A DNA stretch of 64,000 nt. Origin: Accumulibacter phosphatis (GTDB lineage: Bacteria > Pseudomonadota > Gammaproteobacteria > Burkholderiales > Rhodocyclaceae). Positions within the stretch are counted from its first letter, which is position 1; each line of letters begins with the position of its first letter. A program made the position numbers and the translations under genes. The notes below the pieces were generated by a model. It was not told the DNA's origin. It made no database searches and saw only the letters and a program-made list of their open reading frames with translations. Positions 26,046-35,375 of the stretch are shown here, piece after piece. The stretch covers positions 1,612,001 to 1,676,000 of the forward strand of contig NC_013194.1 in the NCBI RefSeq assembly GCF_000024165.1. Direction: 5' to 3'.

Positions 26046-27593
26046 ATGGCTAACAGGAAGTTCGAAATGTACGAAATACGACAAATGATTCAACGCCTGC
26101 GACTGGGCGAAAGCAATCGGGCGGTCGCCCGAGCACAGGGGGTCGGGCGCGACACCGTCGCACGTGTGCGAGACATCGCCGCCGCGCAGAACTGGCTGGA
26201 GGCGACGAGCCCGCTGCCGGACGACGCGACGATGGCGCGTTACTACCAGACGGCGGGCGGCGGGGCGGTCAAGAACGCGAGCCACCTGTCCACTGTGGAG
26301 CCCTTTCGCGAGAACGTTCTCGAGTGGCACCGTCAGGGCATTGCCGTGAGCAGCATCCGCCAGGCGCTGGCCCGCCGGTACGGCTACGGCGGCAGCGTGC
26401 ATGCCGTCTATCGCTTCCTGCGTAGCGAAGCGGCCCCCGCCCCGGTGGCGACCGTGATGCTCGACTTTGCCGTCGGCGAACAAGCGCAGGTCGACTTCGG
26501 TTCGGGACCGCTGATCACCGACCGCCATTCCGGCGAGGTGTTCAAGACCTGGTTCTTCGTCATGACCTTGTCGTGGAGTCGGCACCAGTACGCCGAAGTG
26601 GTGCGCAACCAGAGCGTCGAGACCTGGCTGGCCTGCCACCGGCACGCCTTCGAGTGGTTCAACGGCGTCCCGCGCAAGGTACGGATAGACAACCCGAAGT
26701 GCGCGATCACGCGCGCCTGCTACTACGAGCCGACGGTGCAGCGCGCCTACGCCGAACTCGCGCTCGGCTATGCCTTTGTAATCGACCCCTGTCCGGTCGC
26801 GGACCCGGCCAAGAAAGGCCGCGTGGAGTCGGGAGTCAAATATGTCAAGGGCAACTTCATGCCGCTGCGCGAGTTTCATAGCCTGGCGCACGCGAATGCG
26901 CAATTAGAGGCGTGGATTCAGGGCGAGGCAGGCAATCGCCTCCACGGCAGTACGCGTGAGCGGCCGCTCATGCGCTTCAACGAAACCGAGCAAGCGCTGC
27001 TGCAGCCGCTGCCCGCCGTCGCGCCAACGTGCCCAACCTGGGCTAAGGCCAAGCTGCACGGCAACGGCCACGTCCAGCATGCGTATTGCCACTACTCAGC
27101 GCCGTTTCGCCTGATCCACCAGACGCTGTGGTTGGAAATCACGCCGGATGTCGTACGCCTCTATCACGAGCACGAGCTGGTGGCGATCCATCCGCGCCTG
27201 TTCAAAGCGGGTACGCGGTCGACCGTCGCGGATCATCTGCCACCCGACGCCCAGGCTTACTTCATGCGCGATCCGCAGTGGTGCTTGACCCAGGCCACGG
27301 CGGTCGGGCCGGCTTGTCGGGCGGTCGTCGAGAGCTTGTTCGCGAAGCGTGTGCTCGATCAGCTGCGCGCCGTCCAGGGCTTGCTGCGCTTGGCCGATCA
27401 GTTCGGTCGCAACCGACTCGACGCGGCGTGTAGCCGCGCGCTGAACTTTGGTACGCCGAGCTATCGCACGATCAAGCAGATCCTCCAGACCGGACTCGAC
27501 CAGCAGCCGGAGTTGATCGACGCGCCGACGCTGGAAGCGCCCTATCTGAGTGGCGGCCACTTCCGCCGCCAACCCTCCGATCTGTTGCATTGA
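26046..27593 (+). CDS. istA: IstA-like transposase (IS21 copy B)
   Basis: 515 residues from ATG 26046; an in-frame TTG 18 bases upstream is less likely. The helix-turn-helix has LGESNRAVARAQGVGRDTVARV. The core has QVDFGSGP (Asp), VRIDNPKCAI (Asp) and KKGRVESGVKYVKGN (Glu). It is longer than copy A and belongs to a different IS21 subgroup. It is intact. Confidence 0.92.
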   Translation: MANRKFEMYEIRQMIQRLRLGESNRAVARAQGVGRDTVARVRDIAAAQNWLEATSPLPDDATMARYYQTAGGGAVKNASHLSTVEPFRENVLEWHRQGIAVSSIRQALARRYGYGGSVHAVYRFLRSEAAPAPVATVMLDFAVGEQAQVDFGSGPLITDRHSGEVFKTWFFVMTLSWSRHQYAEVVRNQSVETWLACHRHAFEWFNGVPRKVRIDNPKCAITRACYYEPTVQRAYAELALGYAFVIDPCPVADPAKKGRVESGVKYVKGNFMPLREFHSLAHANAQLEAWIQGEAGNRLHGSTRERPLMRFNETEQALLQPLPAVAPTCPTWAKAKLHGNGHVQHAYCHYSAPFRLIHQTLWLEITPDVVRLYHEHELVAIHPRLFKAGTRSTVADHLPPDAQAYFMRDPQWCLTQATAVGPACRAVVESLFAKRVLDQLRAVQGLLRLADQFGRNRLDAACSRALNFGTPSYRTIKQILQTGLDQQPELIDAPTLEAPYLSGGHFRRQPSDLLH

Positions 27594-27648
27594 GCCGCCG
27601 CACGGCGCGCCGCTCCTTGCTCATCCCTTATCTATCTGGAATCCTCTC

Positions 27649-28452
27649 ATGAATCCCATGCTCCCACTTGAACCCCTGCTCATGCAACTGCGCCTGTCCG
27701 GCATCCTCGACTCGCTCGAGGCGAGAAACCGTCAGGCGATCGAGGCCAAGCTGGCCTACACCGACTTCCTGGCGTTGCTGGTCGAGGACGAAGTCGCCCG
27801 TCGTGATCAGCGTCAGTTTGCCCAGCGCCTGCGCAAGGCGCAGGTGGTCGGCGACAAGACTCTGGAACGTTTCGATTGCAGCCACAGTCCGTCGGTCAAT
27901 CACGCCTTGATTGCCGAGCTGGCAACCTGCCGATTCGTCCTCGAACAGGCGCCGGTTCTGATCGCCGGTCCGACCGGTACGGGCAAGTCTCACCTGGTCC
28001 AGTCGCTCTGCCATTGCGCACTGCGCGCCGGCCATGAGGTCCTGTTCATTTCGCACGCCAAGCTACTGGCTCAGCTGCACGCGGCGCGGGCGACCGATTC
28101 CTTTGAGCGCAAGCTGCGTCAGTTGGCCCGCGTCGATGTGCTGGCCATTGATGACTTCGCGCTGCGTCCTATGCGCTCGCCGCAGGATGAGGATTTCCAC
28201 GATCTGATTGATGCCCGTTATGAGCGCGCGACCACCTTGCTGACCAGCAATTTGCACTTCGACGAGTGGGGCGCGGCGTTTCCCAACAAGTTGATGGGGG
28301 CGGCGACGCTCGACCGTTTGCGCGACCGTGCTTATCAGATCATTCTCGACGGCGAGACCCGGCGCAAACCGCGGCCCCTGCCGGAAGCCCGGTCGCCCGT
28401 CCAGGCCACGGCGGCCAGGGACGCTTCCAAGCCTCCCCCGGCCGCACGTTAG
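27649..28452 (+). CDS. istB: IstB-like helper ATPase (IS21 copy B)
   Basis: 267 residues. Walker A is GPTGTGKSHLV, Walker B is VLAIDDFALRPM, and NLHFDEWGAAFPN is the sensor segment. The start ATG lies 56 bases after istA, so unlike copy A it is not translationally coupled. The last 25 residues are proline/alanine-rich and end close to the bridge-RNA-like remnant. Confidence 0.92.
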   Translation: MNPMLPLEPLLMQLRLSGILDSLEARNRQAIEAKLAYTDFLALLVEDEVARRDQRQFAQRLRKAQVVGDKTLERFDCSHSPSVNHALIAELATCRFVLEQAPVLIAGPTGTGKSHLVQSLCHCALRAGHEVLFISHAKLLAQLHAARATDSFERKLRQLARVDVLAIDDFALRPMRSPQDEDFHDLIDARYERATTLLTSNLHFDEWGAAFPNKLMGAATLDRLRDRAYQIILDGETRRKPRPLPEARSPVQATAARDASKPPPAAR

Positions 28453-28475
28453 ACCCTCAGCGGCGAGCAAACCCT

Positions 28476-28590
28476 GGGGCGCCGCCCCAGACCCCGCACT
28501 CGCCGTGAGGCAGCCGCCGGGGATGAAAAAACATCCCCGACAACTGCCGTCAGCGTCTGCGACCTCCAGGGCGTCAAGGGGCTTTCGCGG
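28476..28590 (-). repeat. Fragment of the IS110 left-end (bridge-RNA region) repeat
   Basis: Closely resembles 18635-18740 and, reversed, 42960-43075: a cctggggcgccgccccag-type hairpin, then the cactcgccgtgaggcag block and a ccggggatg...catccccg hairpin. It is cut by the IS5 copy and resumes at 39640-39720 (ctttcgcggcataaacg, tattccacggtcc). No transposase accompanies it. It covers the part upstream of the guide loops only. Confidence 0.8.
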
Positions 28591-28678
28591 GGCGTTGGTG
28601 CACTATTAGTAATTGCTGATATTCCATGAGCCTGGATTCCTCGTTTCCGGCACGAGTTCCCCCATTTCCCGTCCTTCG

Positions 28679-29105
28679 TCATGCCGCAGGCGCAACTTGC
28701 CCTACCCGGACGGATTGCGGCATGCCCAGGTAGGTGAAGGTGTTGATGATGGCGGCTCGAACGTGGGCTTCGTTCACTTGTCGCTCGAAACGCCGGGAGA
28801 ACAGGCTGTCCCCCAGTTGCTTGAACCGGTACATCATGTTCTCGGCAATGCTGCGCCGGTGGTAGCCGCTATCGTTCTTCCAGCCGTCGAGTCCCTTGGC
28901 TCCAATTTCCTGAATGATGGCGTCGCGAGCGTGGTCGCCTCCCCACGTGACCGCGCCGTCGCGTGGCGGAATGGTGGCACGCGCGTCCCGCTCGGCGATT
29001 GCCGCATGGCAGCCGTGGCTGTCGTAGGCGCCATCGGCCGAGACTTGGGCGATCTCGCCTTCGACTTGGTCGAGCAGGCCGGGCAAGATTTCGCTGTCGC
29101 CCCAA
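28679..29105 (-). pseudogene. IS5 transposase, C-terminal half of the split copy
   Basis: Minus-strand frame from WGDSEILPGLLDQ to the shared C-terminus GQVAPAA, about 140 codons, nearly identical to the intact gene at 15009-15977. The break point is the Trp codon after VTTTA in the intact protein; the N-terminal half ends there at 39030. Confidence 0.92.
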
Positions 29106-29194
29106 CGATCATTGCGAGATCTGAGTCGCGCCACCCCGGAGGATGAAAGAGAATGCAAGTGGGCAGAAGCGGGAGAGGTCGAGCAATGACATGG

Positions 29195-29356
29195 CGGTAG
29201 CACCCTGATCCCCAACGTGACCCGCCGAACCGACTCGTACCCCGGATTGCCTCGTTCAGAGCGCACGGTAATAGGACCGCAGGGGCGACCCTGCAGGTTG
29301 TTTCGGTTCAGCCCCGTCTTCTACCCATTGCGGAGCTTATGGGAAAGGAGTCCACG
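29195..29356 (+). ncRNA. Putative bridge RNA of the second IS110
   Basis: The left non-coding end carries CACGGTAA (around 29257-29264), identical to the element's right end plus the AA core (ttCACGGT|AA at 39024-39031). About 45 bases upstream it carries CCCCAA (29210-29215), identical to the left target flank plus core (CCCCAA at 29100-29105). Order and content fit a left target guide followed by a left donor guide. Right-hand guides are not evident to me. Confidence 0.45.
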
Positions 29357-29469
29357 ATGGAGCTGGTTACACTTTACAAGCGGGTGGTTGGGCTGGACGT
29401 GCATCAAGCGAAGATCACGGCCTGTGCGATTCTCGAGGATGAGTCGGGAGAGGTGACGGTTGAATTGGC
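29357..29469 (+). pseudogene. IS110 transposase (second type), segment 1
   Basis: ATG 29357 opens MELVTLYKRVVGLDVHQAK, with the first catalytic Asp in GLDVHQ, and runs to VELA, where the IS21-like element enters. The upstream GGAAAGGAG lies eight bases before the ATG. The frame continues at 36592 (EFGGFKRDRQAL). Confidence 0.9.
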
Positions 29470-29853
29470 CCTTGGCGCTCACCAGAATTGACCCGTTTCT
29501 GCTCACCAGACCGGACCCACTGCTCGGGCTTGCCGCGTGGCATGTGAAGGAGAGAAGAAGTCCTGCCCCAGGTAGGACTGTCTGAGCTGGTGAGATGGCG
29601 AGAGACGTGGGTGGCCCCGTTGATGCGCAACGGCTACCGATGGCGGTCGGTGTTCCTCGTCTGTTATCCGGAGCGATAGCGCCTCAGTCCGAAGGCGCGT
29701 CTTCCTGACGGTGCGGCAGAGAAGCCCCTCGCGGCGCCCGCTGTCCCCAACAAATCCCTCCCGGACCTCATCAGCCCGCCGACAGCCAGGAATCACCTCC
29801 GGCCGCCGTATCTTCCCGCACGACATCACGACCTCGTGCGGGGAGAACCCACT

Positions 29854-30291
29854 ATGGAATTCCGGCAATGTCAGGCGTGCCAGGCCCCCTTTCGGCCACG
29901 CCCGCAAATTGCAGAGCAACGCTTTTGTTCCGCTGCGGCCTGCCAACGCGAACGGCGACGGCGTTGGCAGGCGACCAGGCGCCAGAACGATCCCGACTAT
30001 CGCGAGAACCAGAAGCGGGTACAACAGGCTTGGGCGGAGCGCCACCCGAACTATTGGCGGGACTATCGACGCCAACACCCGGAGTACGCCGAGCGCAACC
30101 GCGTCCGGCAGCGGCAACGCGCAAAGGACGAGGCGGCCGGGCAGATTGCAAAGATGAACGCGTCAAAGGTTGAAATGCCAATTCCTTCAGGCACTTACCG
30201 TTTGTCCCCGGTAGTGGACGCGTCGCTTGCAAAGAGTGACGCGTGGATGGTCGAAATCACCGTGATTACAGCGGCTTGTGCCTCGCCCTGA
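29854..30291 (+). CDS. Cysteine-containing basic protein of the ParB/IS21-like element
   Basis: 145 residues from ATG 29854. The N-terminal block CQACQAPFRPRP...RFCSAAACQRERRRRW looks like a zinc knuckle. An Arg/Tyr-rich repeat follows (DPDYRENQ, HPNYWRDYR, HPEYAERNRVRQ). Similar proteins are known to me as uncharacterised companions of such IS21 elements. A nucleic-acid-binding role is likely from composition. The IS66 landed ten bases after its stop and leaves it intact. Confidence 0.6.
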   Translation: MEFRQCQACQAPFRPRPQIAEQRFCSAAACQRERRRRWQATRRQNDPDYRENQKRVQQAWAERHPNYWRDYRRQHPEYAERNRVRQRQRAKDEAAGQIAKMNASKVEMPIPSGTYRLSPVVDASLAKSDAWMVEITVITAACASP

Positions 30292-30350
30292 GGGAATTGC
30301 AGTAAGTATTCGGTGAACCCGTGGGCCAAGTCTGACCTTGACGATCGGCG

Positions 30351-31208
30351 CTAGCGACACAGAATTGAGCGGAAGCTCCTGTGCAGGGGATAGAGCCAGA
30401 TATCCTTGATCGGCAGGATAGGCTTGGACGTGGGGCATTTCTTGCCGCGTCCGGTGGTTTGACCGACCTTGATCCAGTTGGCGGCCTGGTAACAGGTGCC
30501 GCGATGACGGGGAGTCTCGACAAAGGTTTCGAGGAGCACGGGGCGGTAGCCGTAGCGCGCCAGCCAGTCGTTGGGCAGTTGCCTGTGGATGATCGCGAGG
30601 ATCTTCGAGGCCAAGCCCTTGGACTGGATCCAGGGCAAGATCAGAAAGCGGGCATTGTTGACCACGAGCGGCAGGTTTCTTTGCCGCTCGTCCTCCTGCC
30701 AGCCGATGAAGCGCTCGCGTGCGGCAAGCTTCCAGGCACTGGCGCCGAAGCTCAACAAGGCAACCCGATGCTCACCGGCGAAGACGAAGTAGCGGCTCTG
30801 ACTACCGGCCATGGGCGTGTAGCCGAGATAGTGGTAACGGGCGATGTACTCGTTCCACAGTCGGGAGTGGGCCGAACCGGAGACTTGGCGCAAGTGGAGC
30901 GGCGGCAGCTCATGCACTGGCCGCACGAGCAGCGATTGGGGATCGGTAGCGGCGGTGGCGAGATACTCGGGTTGGCGAGGGGCGCACCGTTGTGCCGCCG
31001 GCAGGGTGAGCAGGCCGTCCGCTTGCATGCGTAGCATGGCGACTCGGCAGGTCATGTCCTTCAGCTCGCCATTCGGCTTGAACCAGTCGAGGAGCGCGCA
31101 CACCTGACGCGAGAGCTGCGCGCGGCTGGCACTGGGGTTGGCCTCGATCAGGTGGCGGAGGGTCTGCAGTTCGTCAAGGGTGAACTGACGCCCGCAATAA
31201 GGCTTCAT
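30351..31208 (-). CDS. DUF4338 / Druantia DruA-like protein carried by the IS66 element
   Basis: 285 residues. The N-terminal helical region has TLDELQTLRHLIEANPSASRAQLSRQ. The DUF4338 core has RYHYLGYTPMAGSQSRYFVFAGE, LSFGASAWKLAARERFIGW, NNARFLILPW and YGYRPVLLETFVE. The same family includes DruA of the Druantia anti-phage systems, but none of druB-E is present. Here it is coupled to a transposase and lies inside the element's inverted repeats, so a transposition role is as likely as defence. It is intact. Confidence 0.75.
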   Translation of the reverse strand: MKPYCGRQFTLDELQTLRHLIEANPSASRAQLSRQVCALLDWFKPNGELKDMTCRVAMLRMQADGLLTLPAAQRCAPRQPEYLATAATDPQSLLVRPVHELPPLHLRQVSGSAHSRLWNEYIARYHYLGYTPMAGSQSRYFVFAGEHRVALLSFGASAWKLAARERFIGWQEDERQRNLPLVVNNARFLILPWIQSKGLASKILAIIHRQLPNDWLARYGYRPVLLETFVETPRHRGTCYQAANWIKVGQTTGRGKKCPTSKPILPIKDIWLYPLHRSFRSILCR

Positions 31209-32948
31209 GAGCTGTCGATGGGGTCGGCCGGGTCCATCGCGGCACGACGCCTCTGTGCCAGCAGGTCAGCGTCCATCGCCCAGGGCAGAAAGACACTCAG
31301 GTCCGCCGGCGGCTGGCTGCCATTCGCCGCACAGGCGTCCAGATACGCCGTCAGCCAGGTGCGGGGATTGATCCCCCACAGGCGCATCGTCATCAGCAAG
31401 CTGAACATCGTGGCCGCGAGGGCGCCCGACCACGGACTGCCGGAACCGTAGAAGTTCTTGCGCGCGACGACGGGCGTGCGTTGGTCCCGCTCGGCGACGT
31501 TGTTGTCCATCGGCACCTCGGGGTGGTCGACAAACACCGTCAAGCCGGACCAATGCTTCTGCATGCTCTGCAGCACCTTCCTGGCCGGGGCCTTGAGCGC
31601 CGGGTTCGCCCGTTCGGCCTCGCGTTGGTTCGCCATTTGCGCGACCCTTTGCCGCAAGCCGTCGTCACGTGCGGCCCACTGAACCGGATCGGCGCGCACG
31701 GCAAGGCGCGCGTCGTTCAAGAGGTAGAGCTCGCCAATCCGTTCGACCCAGGACAGGGCCCATTCCGAGAGCTCCGGATGGGCGTTGGCCAACTCGATGA
31801 AATCACGCCGTTGATGGGCCCAGCAGAAGGCCAGAAGGATCGTCCCAAGGATTCTCGCGAGCTTCTTGTAGCCCGAGTAGCGATCACAGATGACGATCCC
31901 TCCTTGGCTGGCGGACAGTTCTGCGATCGGCACCGGCGCCGATCGCGTCGGGTCAAGCACAAAGTGAATCACCGATTCGGAGTGAAACACCCACAGGTAC
32001 CAGCGATGACCGATCTTCCCTTCGGTCTCGGCAAACACCATCCAGCGGGTTTCATCCGCGTGCCAGCGATTCTCGCTCTGCAGTCGGCAACGCAGCGCGT
32101 CTTCCAGCGGCTCGAACAGCGGGGCCAAGGTGCGTAGTCCGCCAGTAAGGGTTCCGGGCGAGAGCGTCAGATCGTAGTCAGACCAGTCTCGGAGCAGGCG
32201 ATGAGTCGGCTGGCCGTACGAGAACTTGGCGAGCAGAAGGTGCACCCAGATCGACACCCCGTACTTGCCGCGGGTGATCAACCGCGCCGGGGGGGGGTGC
32301 GCTCAGGATGCCCGGCGTCCCGGGGCACCGACAGGTCCGCCGGTAGCGCCGCCGGCGGATTACTCGCCGGTACGGCTTGACGTCTATTTCGAGAATTTCA
32401 CTGTCTTCCGTGCCGGGAAAGTCGGCATAGCCGAGACCACACTCCGGGCAATGGGGGCAGTCGAGTTCGATGGTTTCGACCTGTGCCGGCAAGTGGCTTT
32501 CGAGCCTCCGTCCGTGACCGGCGACTCCCGGCCGCTGGCCTCGCGGCCTTGCCGACTTCTGGTCATTCGATGCGGCGTCCTTTTCCGTCCTCGAACGACG
32601 CTCGGACTTGCGGCCAAACAGGCGCTTTTGCAAATCCCGGAGCTTGCCCTCGGCCTTCTCCAACTCGCTGCGCAAAGCCGCCTCACGCGCCGCCGCTTGC
32701 GCCATCGCCAGGCGATGATCAGCCTCCCGTTGCGCCAAACGGGCAAGCGCTTGTTGATGTTGACTCTTCCAGTAATTGGCCTCGGAACGGAGCTTGATCT
32801 CCGCTTCCTTGCTCAGCGTCACCATCACCTGGGCAAACGGCGTCGGCTTGCCGTTGCTTGTCGATGGTCCTGCGTACGAGATGTCCGATCCAGAGCCCAT
32901 ACGCCGAAGTCTACCCAAACTCGGCTTCTGTGTCCAGCCCTCCGCCAT
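31205..32948 (-). pseudogene. IS66-family transposase with a frameshift at a run of nine G
   Basis: The N-terminal part (to about residue 220) has the leucine-rich helix, LFGRKSERR and the zinc finger LDCPHCPECG...CRCPG. The C-terminal part in another frame holds the DDE core: WHADETRW, ICDRYSGYKKLA, DNNVAERDQR. The frames meet at 32289-32297, nine G on the plus strand. Eight would give one continuous protein of about 580 residues. It may be a real mutation, a sequencing error in the homopolymer, or slippage expression. Confidence 0.85.
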
Positions 32949-33079
32949 CTGCTCAGTCGCCGACTATCGGCCGCCGCCTCCGACTACGGGTTCACCGAAT
33001 ACTTACGAATTGCAAAAGACGACTTGCTCGCCCTGGCGGCACCAGGCCGGTACGCTAGGTCCGACAGGAGGTATCTCGC

Positions 33080-34078
33080 ATGGATCAATTGGCTGCTGCG
33101 GGGGTTCTTACCCTCGACTTGCACCGCCTCGATTTGCGCTACGCATCGCTTCGCTTGCCGGACCCTCCGGCGATCACGCGTCTGGCCAGGTCAATCGCGG
33201 CCGATGGTCAATTGGTTCCCTGCATTGCGGTCGCCGGGGAGGGCGAGGCGTTCATCCTGGTCGACGGCTATCGACGCATCGCCGCGTTGCGTCACCTCGG
33301 GCGCGATACGGCCGAGGTCGAATGCTGGCAGGCGGATCTCGCGCAGGCGCTGTTGGGCGTGTTGGCGCGGACGCGCAGCCGATCGTTTGCGCCGATCGAA
33401 GAAGCCTTCCTGTTGCGCGAGTTGATTTCGGGCGGGCAGTTGAGTCAACACGAAGTCGCCCGGCGTTGCGGGCGCGATGTGAGCTGGGTCAGTCGCCGTC
33501 TGCAACTGCTCGGGGGGCTGTCGGACGCCTTGCTCGAGGCCGTACGCCAGGGGCAGGTGTCGACCTGGGCGGCGGTCCGCATCCTCGGACCGTTGGCGCG
33601 CGCCAATAGCGCGCACGCCGAACAACTGCTCGCGACCCTGCGCACGACGCCCCTGTCAACTCGGCAATTGGCCAACTGGTTTGCGCAGTATCAACGCGCT
33701 GCGCGACCGGTGCGCGAGCGCATGGTCGAGTCGCCGCAGCTGTTGCTCGAAGCCGTCGCCGCTCGGCAGGAAGAGAAGGTTGCCGAACGTCTGCGCGAGG
33801 GGCCGGAAGGCGAGGTGCTCGCCGACCTGCGCATCCTGGAAGCCGTCGGTGCCCGTCTGAAGCGGCGTTTGTCCGCCTTGAGTTCGCCATCGACCGCTAT
33901 GCCGCCCGCCGTCACGGCGGCGGTGGCTTCTTTGCAACCGGCGCTCGCGTCGCTTCAGCGCCATCTGACCAGGATTTGCCCGCATGATATCCCCCGAGAT
34001 TCGTCAATCCGTCCAGACGCTGCATCAGCAAGGCCTGGCTGTTCGCGAGATCAGCCGGCTCTTGAAGCTGTCGCGTAA
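33080..34078 (+). CDS. ParB/RepB/Spo0J-like protein of the IS21-like element
   Basis: 332 residues. A clear AGGAGG lies seven bases before the ATG. The N-terminal ParB domain has LVDGYRRIAALRHLGRDTAEVECW. The HTH region has LSQHEVARRCGRDVSWVSRRLQLL, like the KorB/ParB DNA-binding helix. The C-terminus is helical. No ParA is nearby, so it is not a plasmid partition pair. The gene overlaps istA by 95 bases, implying it belongs to the transposition operon, perhaps as a regulator or DNA-binding partner. Confidence 0.82.
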   Translation: MDQLAAAGVLTLDLHRLDLRYASLRLPDPPAITRLARSIAADGQLVPCIAVAGEGEAFILVDGYRRIAALRHLGRDTAEVECWQADLAQALLGVLARTRSRSFAPIEEAFLLRELISGGQLSQHEVARRCGRDVSWVSRRLQLLGGLSDALLEAVRQGQVSTWAAVRILGPLARANSAHAEQLLATLRTTPLSTRQLANWFAQYQRAARPVRERMVESPQLLLEAVAARQEEKVAERLREGPEGEVLADLRILEAVGARLKRRLSALSSPSTAMPPAVTAAVASLQPALASLQRHLTRICPHDIPRDSSIRPDAASARPGCSRDQPALEAVA

Positions 34079-35375
34079 TACGATTCGCCGCATCCTGCGA
34101 ATGCCGGTTCTTGCCGACGCGCGCGAGCCCGCGTGCCCGGCGCCGGTACGCCTCTGGCTCCCTGCCGCTTTTGCGCGCGTGCGCGGCTATGGGGTCCGCC
34201 TACAGGAGATGCTGCAGGCGGAACTGGGCCTCCATCCCGGCTACAGCACGCTCACCCGATGGATCCGGGAAGCCGGTCTGCGCTCGCCGCCCAAACGCGC
34301 TGGCGAGTATGTCTTCGCGCCCGGCCAGGAGATGCAGCACGATACCTCGCCCCATCGCGTGATCCTGGCCGGCAAGACGCTGACGGCGCAATGCGCGTCG
34401 CTGATCCTGGCCTATTCGCGCTGCCTGTTCCTCCAGTACTACCCGCGCTTTACGCGCTTTGAAGCCAAGCAGTTCCTGCTCGAGGCCGTGCGCTTCCTGG
34501 CCGGCTGCTGCCCGACCTGCGTCATCGACAACACCAGCGTGATCGTCGTCGACGGCGCCGGCGACGATGCCGTGTTCGCGCCCGAGATGGTGGCGTTCGC
34601 GCGCACGCTGGGATTCGCCTTCCGTGCCCACCCGGTGAACCAACCCGACCGCAAGGGGCGCGTCGAAAGACCTTTTGCCTGGGTCGAAGGCAATTTCCTG
34701 GCCGGGCGGACGTTCGCCGATTTCGCCGACCTGAACCAGCAGGCGCGAGCCTGGTGCGAGAAGGTGGCGAATGCCAAGCCGAAGCGTGTCCTGGGGATGG
34801 CGCCAAGCGCGGCCTACGCGATGGAGAGGTCCTGTCTGCAGCCGCTGCCGGCGGTGTTGCCGCCGGTCTATCAGGTGGCCGAGCGGGTGGTCGATCTGTA
34901 CGGCTTCGTGTCGATCGAGACCAATCGCTACTCGGTGCCCGAACGTTGGGTGGGCAAGACGCTGACGGTTTATCTGTACGCCAGCGAACTCAGGATCTGT
35001 GCCCGCGAGCAACTGGTCGCGGTCCACCCGCGGCTGATCGGCGTACGCGATGCCAAGCAGAAGCTGCCCGGGCATCACCCGACGCCGCAGCGTCAGGATC
35101 GTACCCCGCCGCCTGAAGCCACCTTGCTGCAGGGCCACCACCCTGTGCTCGACGCGTACGTCGCGGCGCTCGTCAAGCAGGCGCACGGGCGCGGGGTGCG
35201 GCCCCTACGCCGCTTGCTGGGGTTCCGGCGAAGCTACCCGGAAAGTCCCTTCCTCGCGGCGGTCGCGCAGGCGCTGAAGTTTGGTCTCTTCGACCTCGGC
35301 CGCCTGGAGGCGATGATCCTGCAGCAGGTGGCCGGGGACTTCTTCCGCCTCGACCGCGGAGACGACGATGCGTGA
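33984..35375 (+). CDS. istA: IstA-like transposase (ParB-type IS21 element)
   Basis: 463 residues. The helix-turn-helix has QGLAVREISRLLKLSRNTIRRIL. The rve core has MQHDTSPHRV (Asp), CVIDNTSVIV (Asp) and DRKGRVERPFAWVEGNF (Glu). The C-terminal Mu-type domain follows (YGFVSIETNRYSVPERWVG). The start lies within parB and the end overlaps istB by eight bases. The frame is complete. Confidence 0.9.
   Translation: MISPEIRQSVQTLHQQGLAVREISRLLKLSRNTIRRILRMPVLADAREPACPAPVRLWLPAAFARVRGYGVRLQEMLQAELGLHPGYSTLTRWIREAGLRSPPKRAGEYVFAPGQEMQHDTSPHRVILAGKTLTAQCASLILAYSRCLFLQYYPRFTRFEAKQFLLEAVRFLAGCCPTCVIDNTSVIVVDGAGDDAVFAPEMVAFARTLGFAFRAHPVNQPDRKGRVERPFAWVEGNFLAGRTFADFADLNQQARAWCEKVANAKPKRVLGMAPSAAYAMERSCLQPLPAVLPPVYQVAERVVDLYGFVSIETNRYSVPERWVGKTLTVYLYASELRICAREQLVAVHPRLIGVRDAKQKLPGHHPTPQRQDRTPPPEATLLQGHHPVLDAYVAALVKQAHGRGVRPLRRLLGFRRSYPESPFLAAVAQALKFGLFDLGRLEAMILQQVAGDFFRLDRGDDDA

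Larger units (their letters stand above)
30302..33006 (-). mobile_element. IS66-family element with a DUF4338 (DruA-like) gene
   Basis: The perfect 21-bp inverted ends (30302-30322 and 32986-33006, gtaagtattcggtgaaccc...) are flanked by the 8-bp duplication gaattgca (30294-30301, 33007-33014), which is typical of IS66. It carries the IS66 transposase and, overlapping its stop by ATGA, a DUF4338 gene. No TnpA/TnpB genes are seen. Confidence 0.93.

Noticed and set aside
30351..31208. Druantia defence system
   Set aside because: Only the DruA-like gene is present and it belongs to an IS66 element; no helicase or other dru genes are nearby.
33080..34078. Plasmid partition locus or replication origin
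   Set aside because: ParB-like protein alone, no ParA, no replication gene, and it lies inside an IS21-like element.
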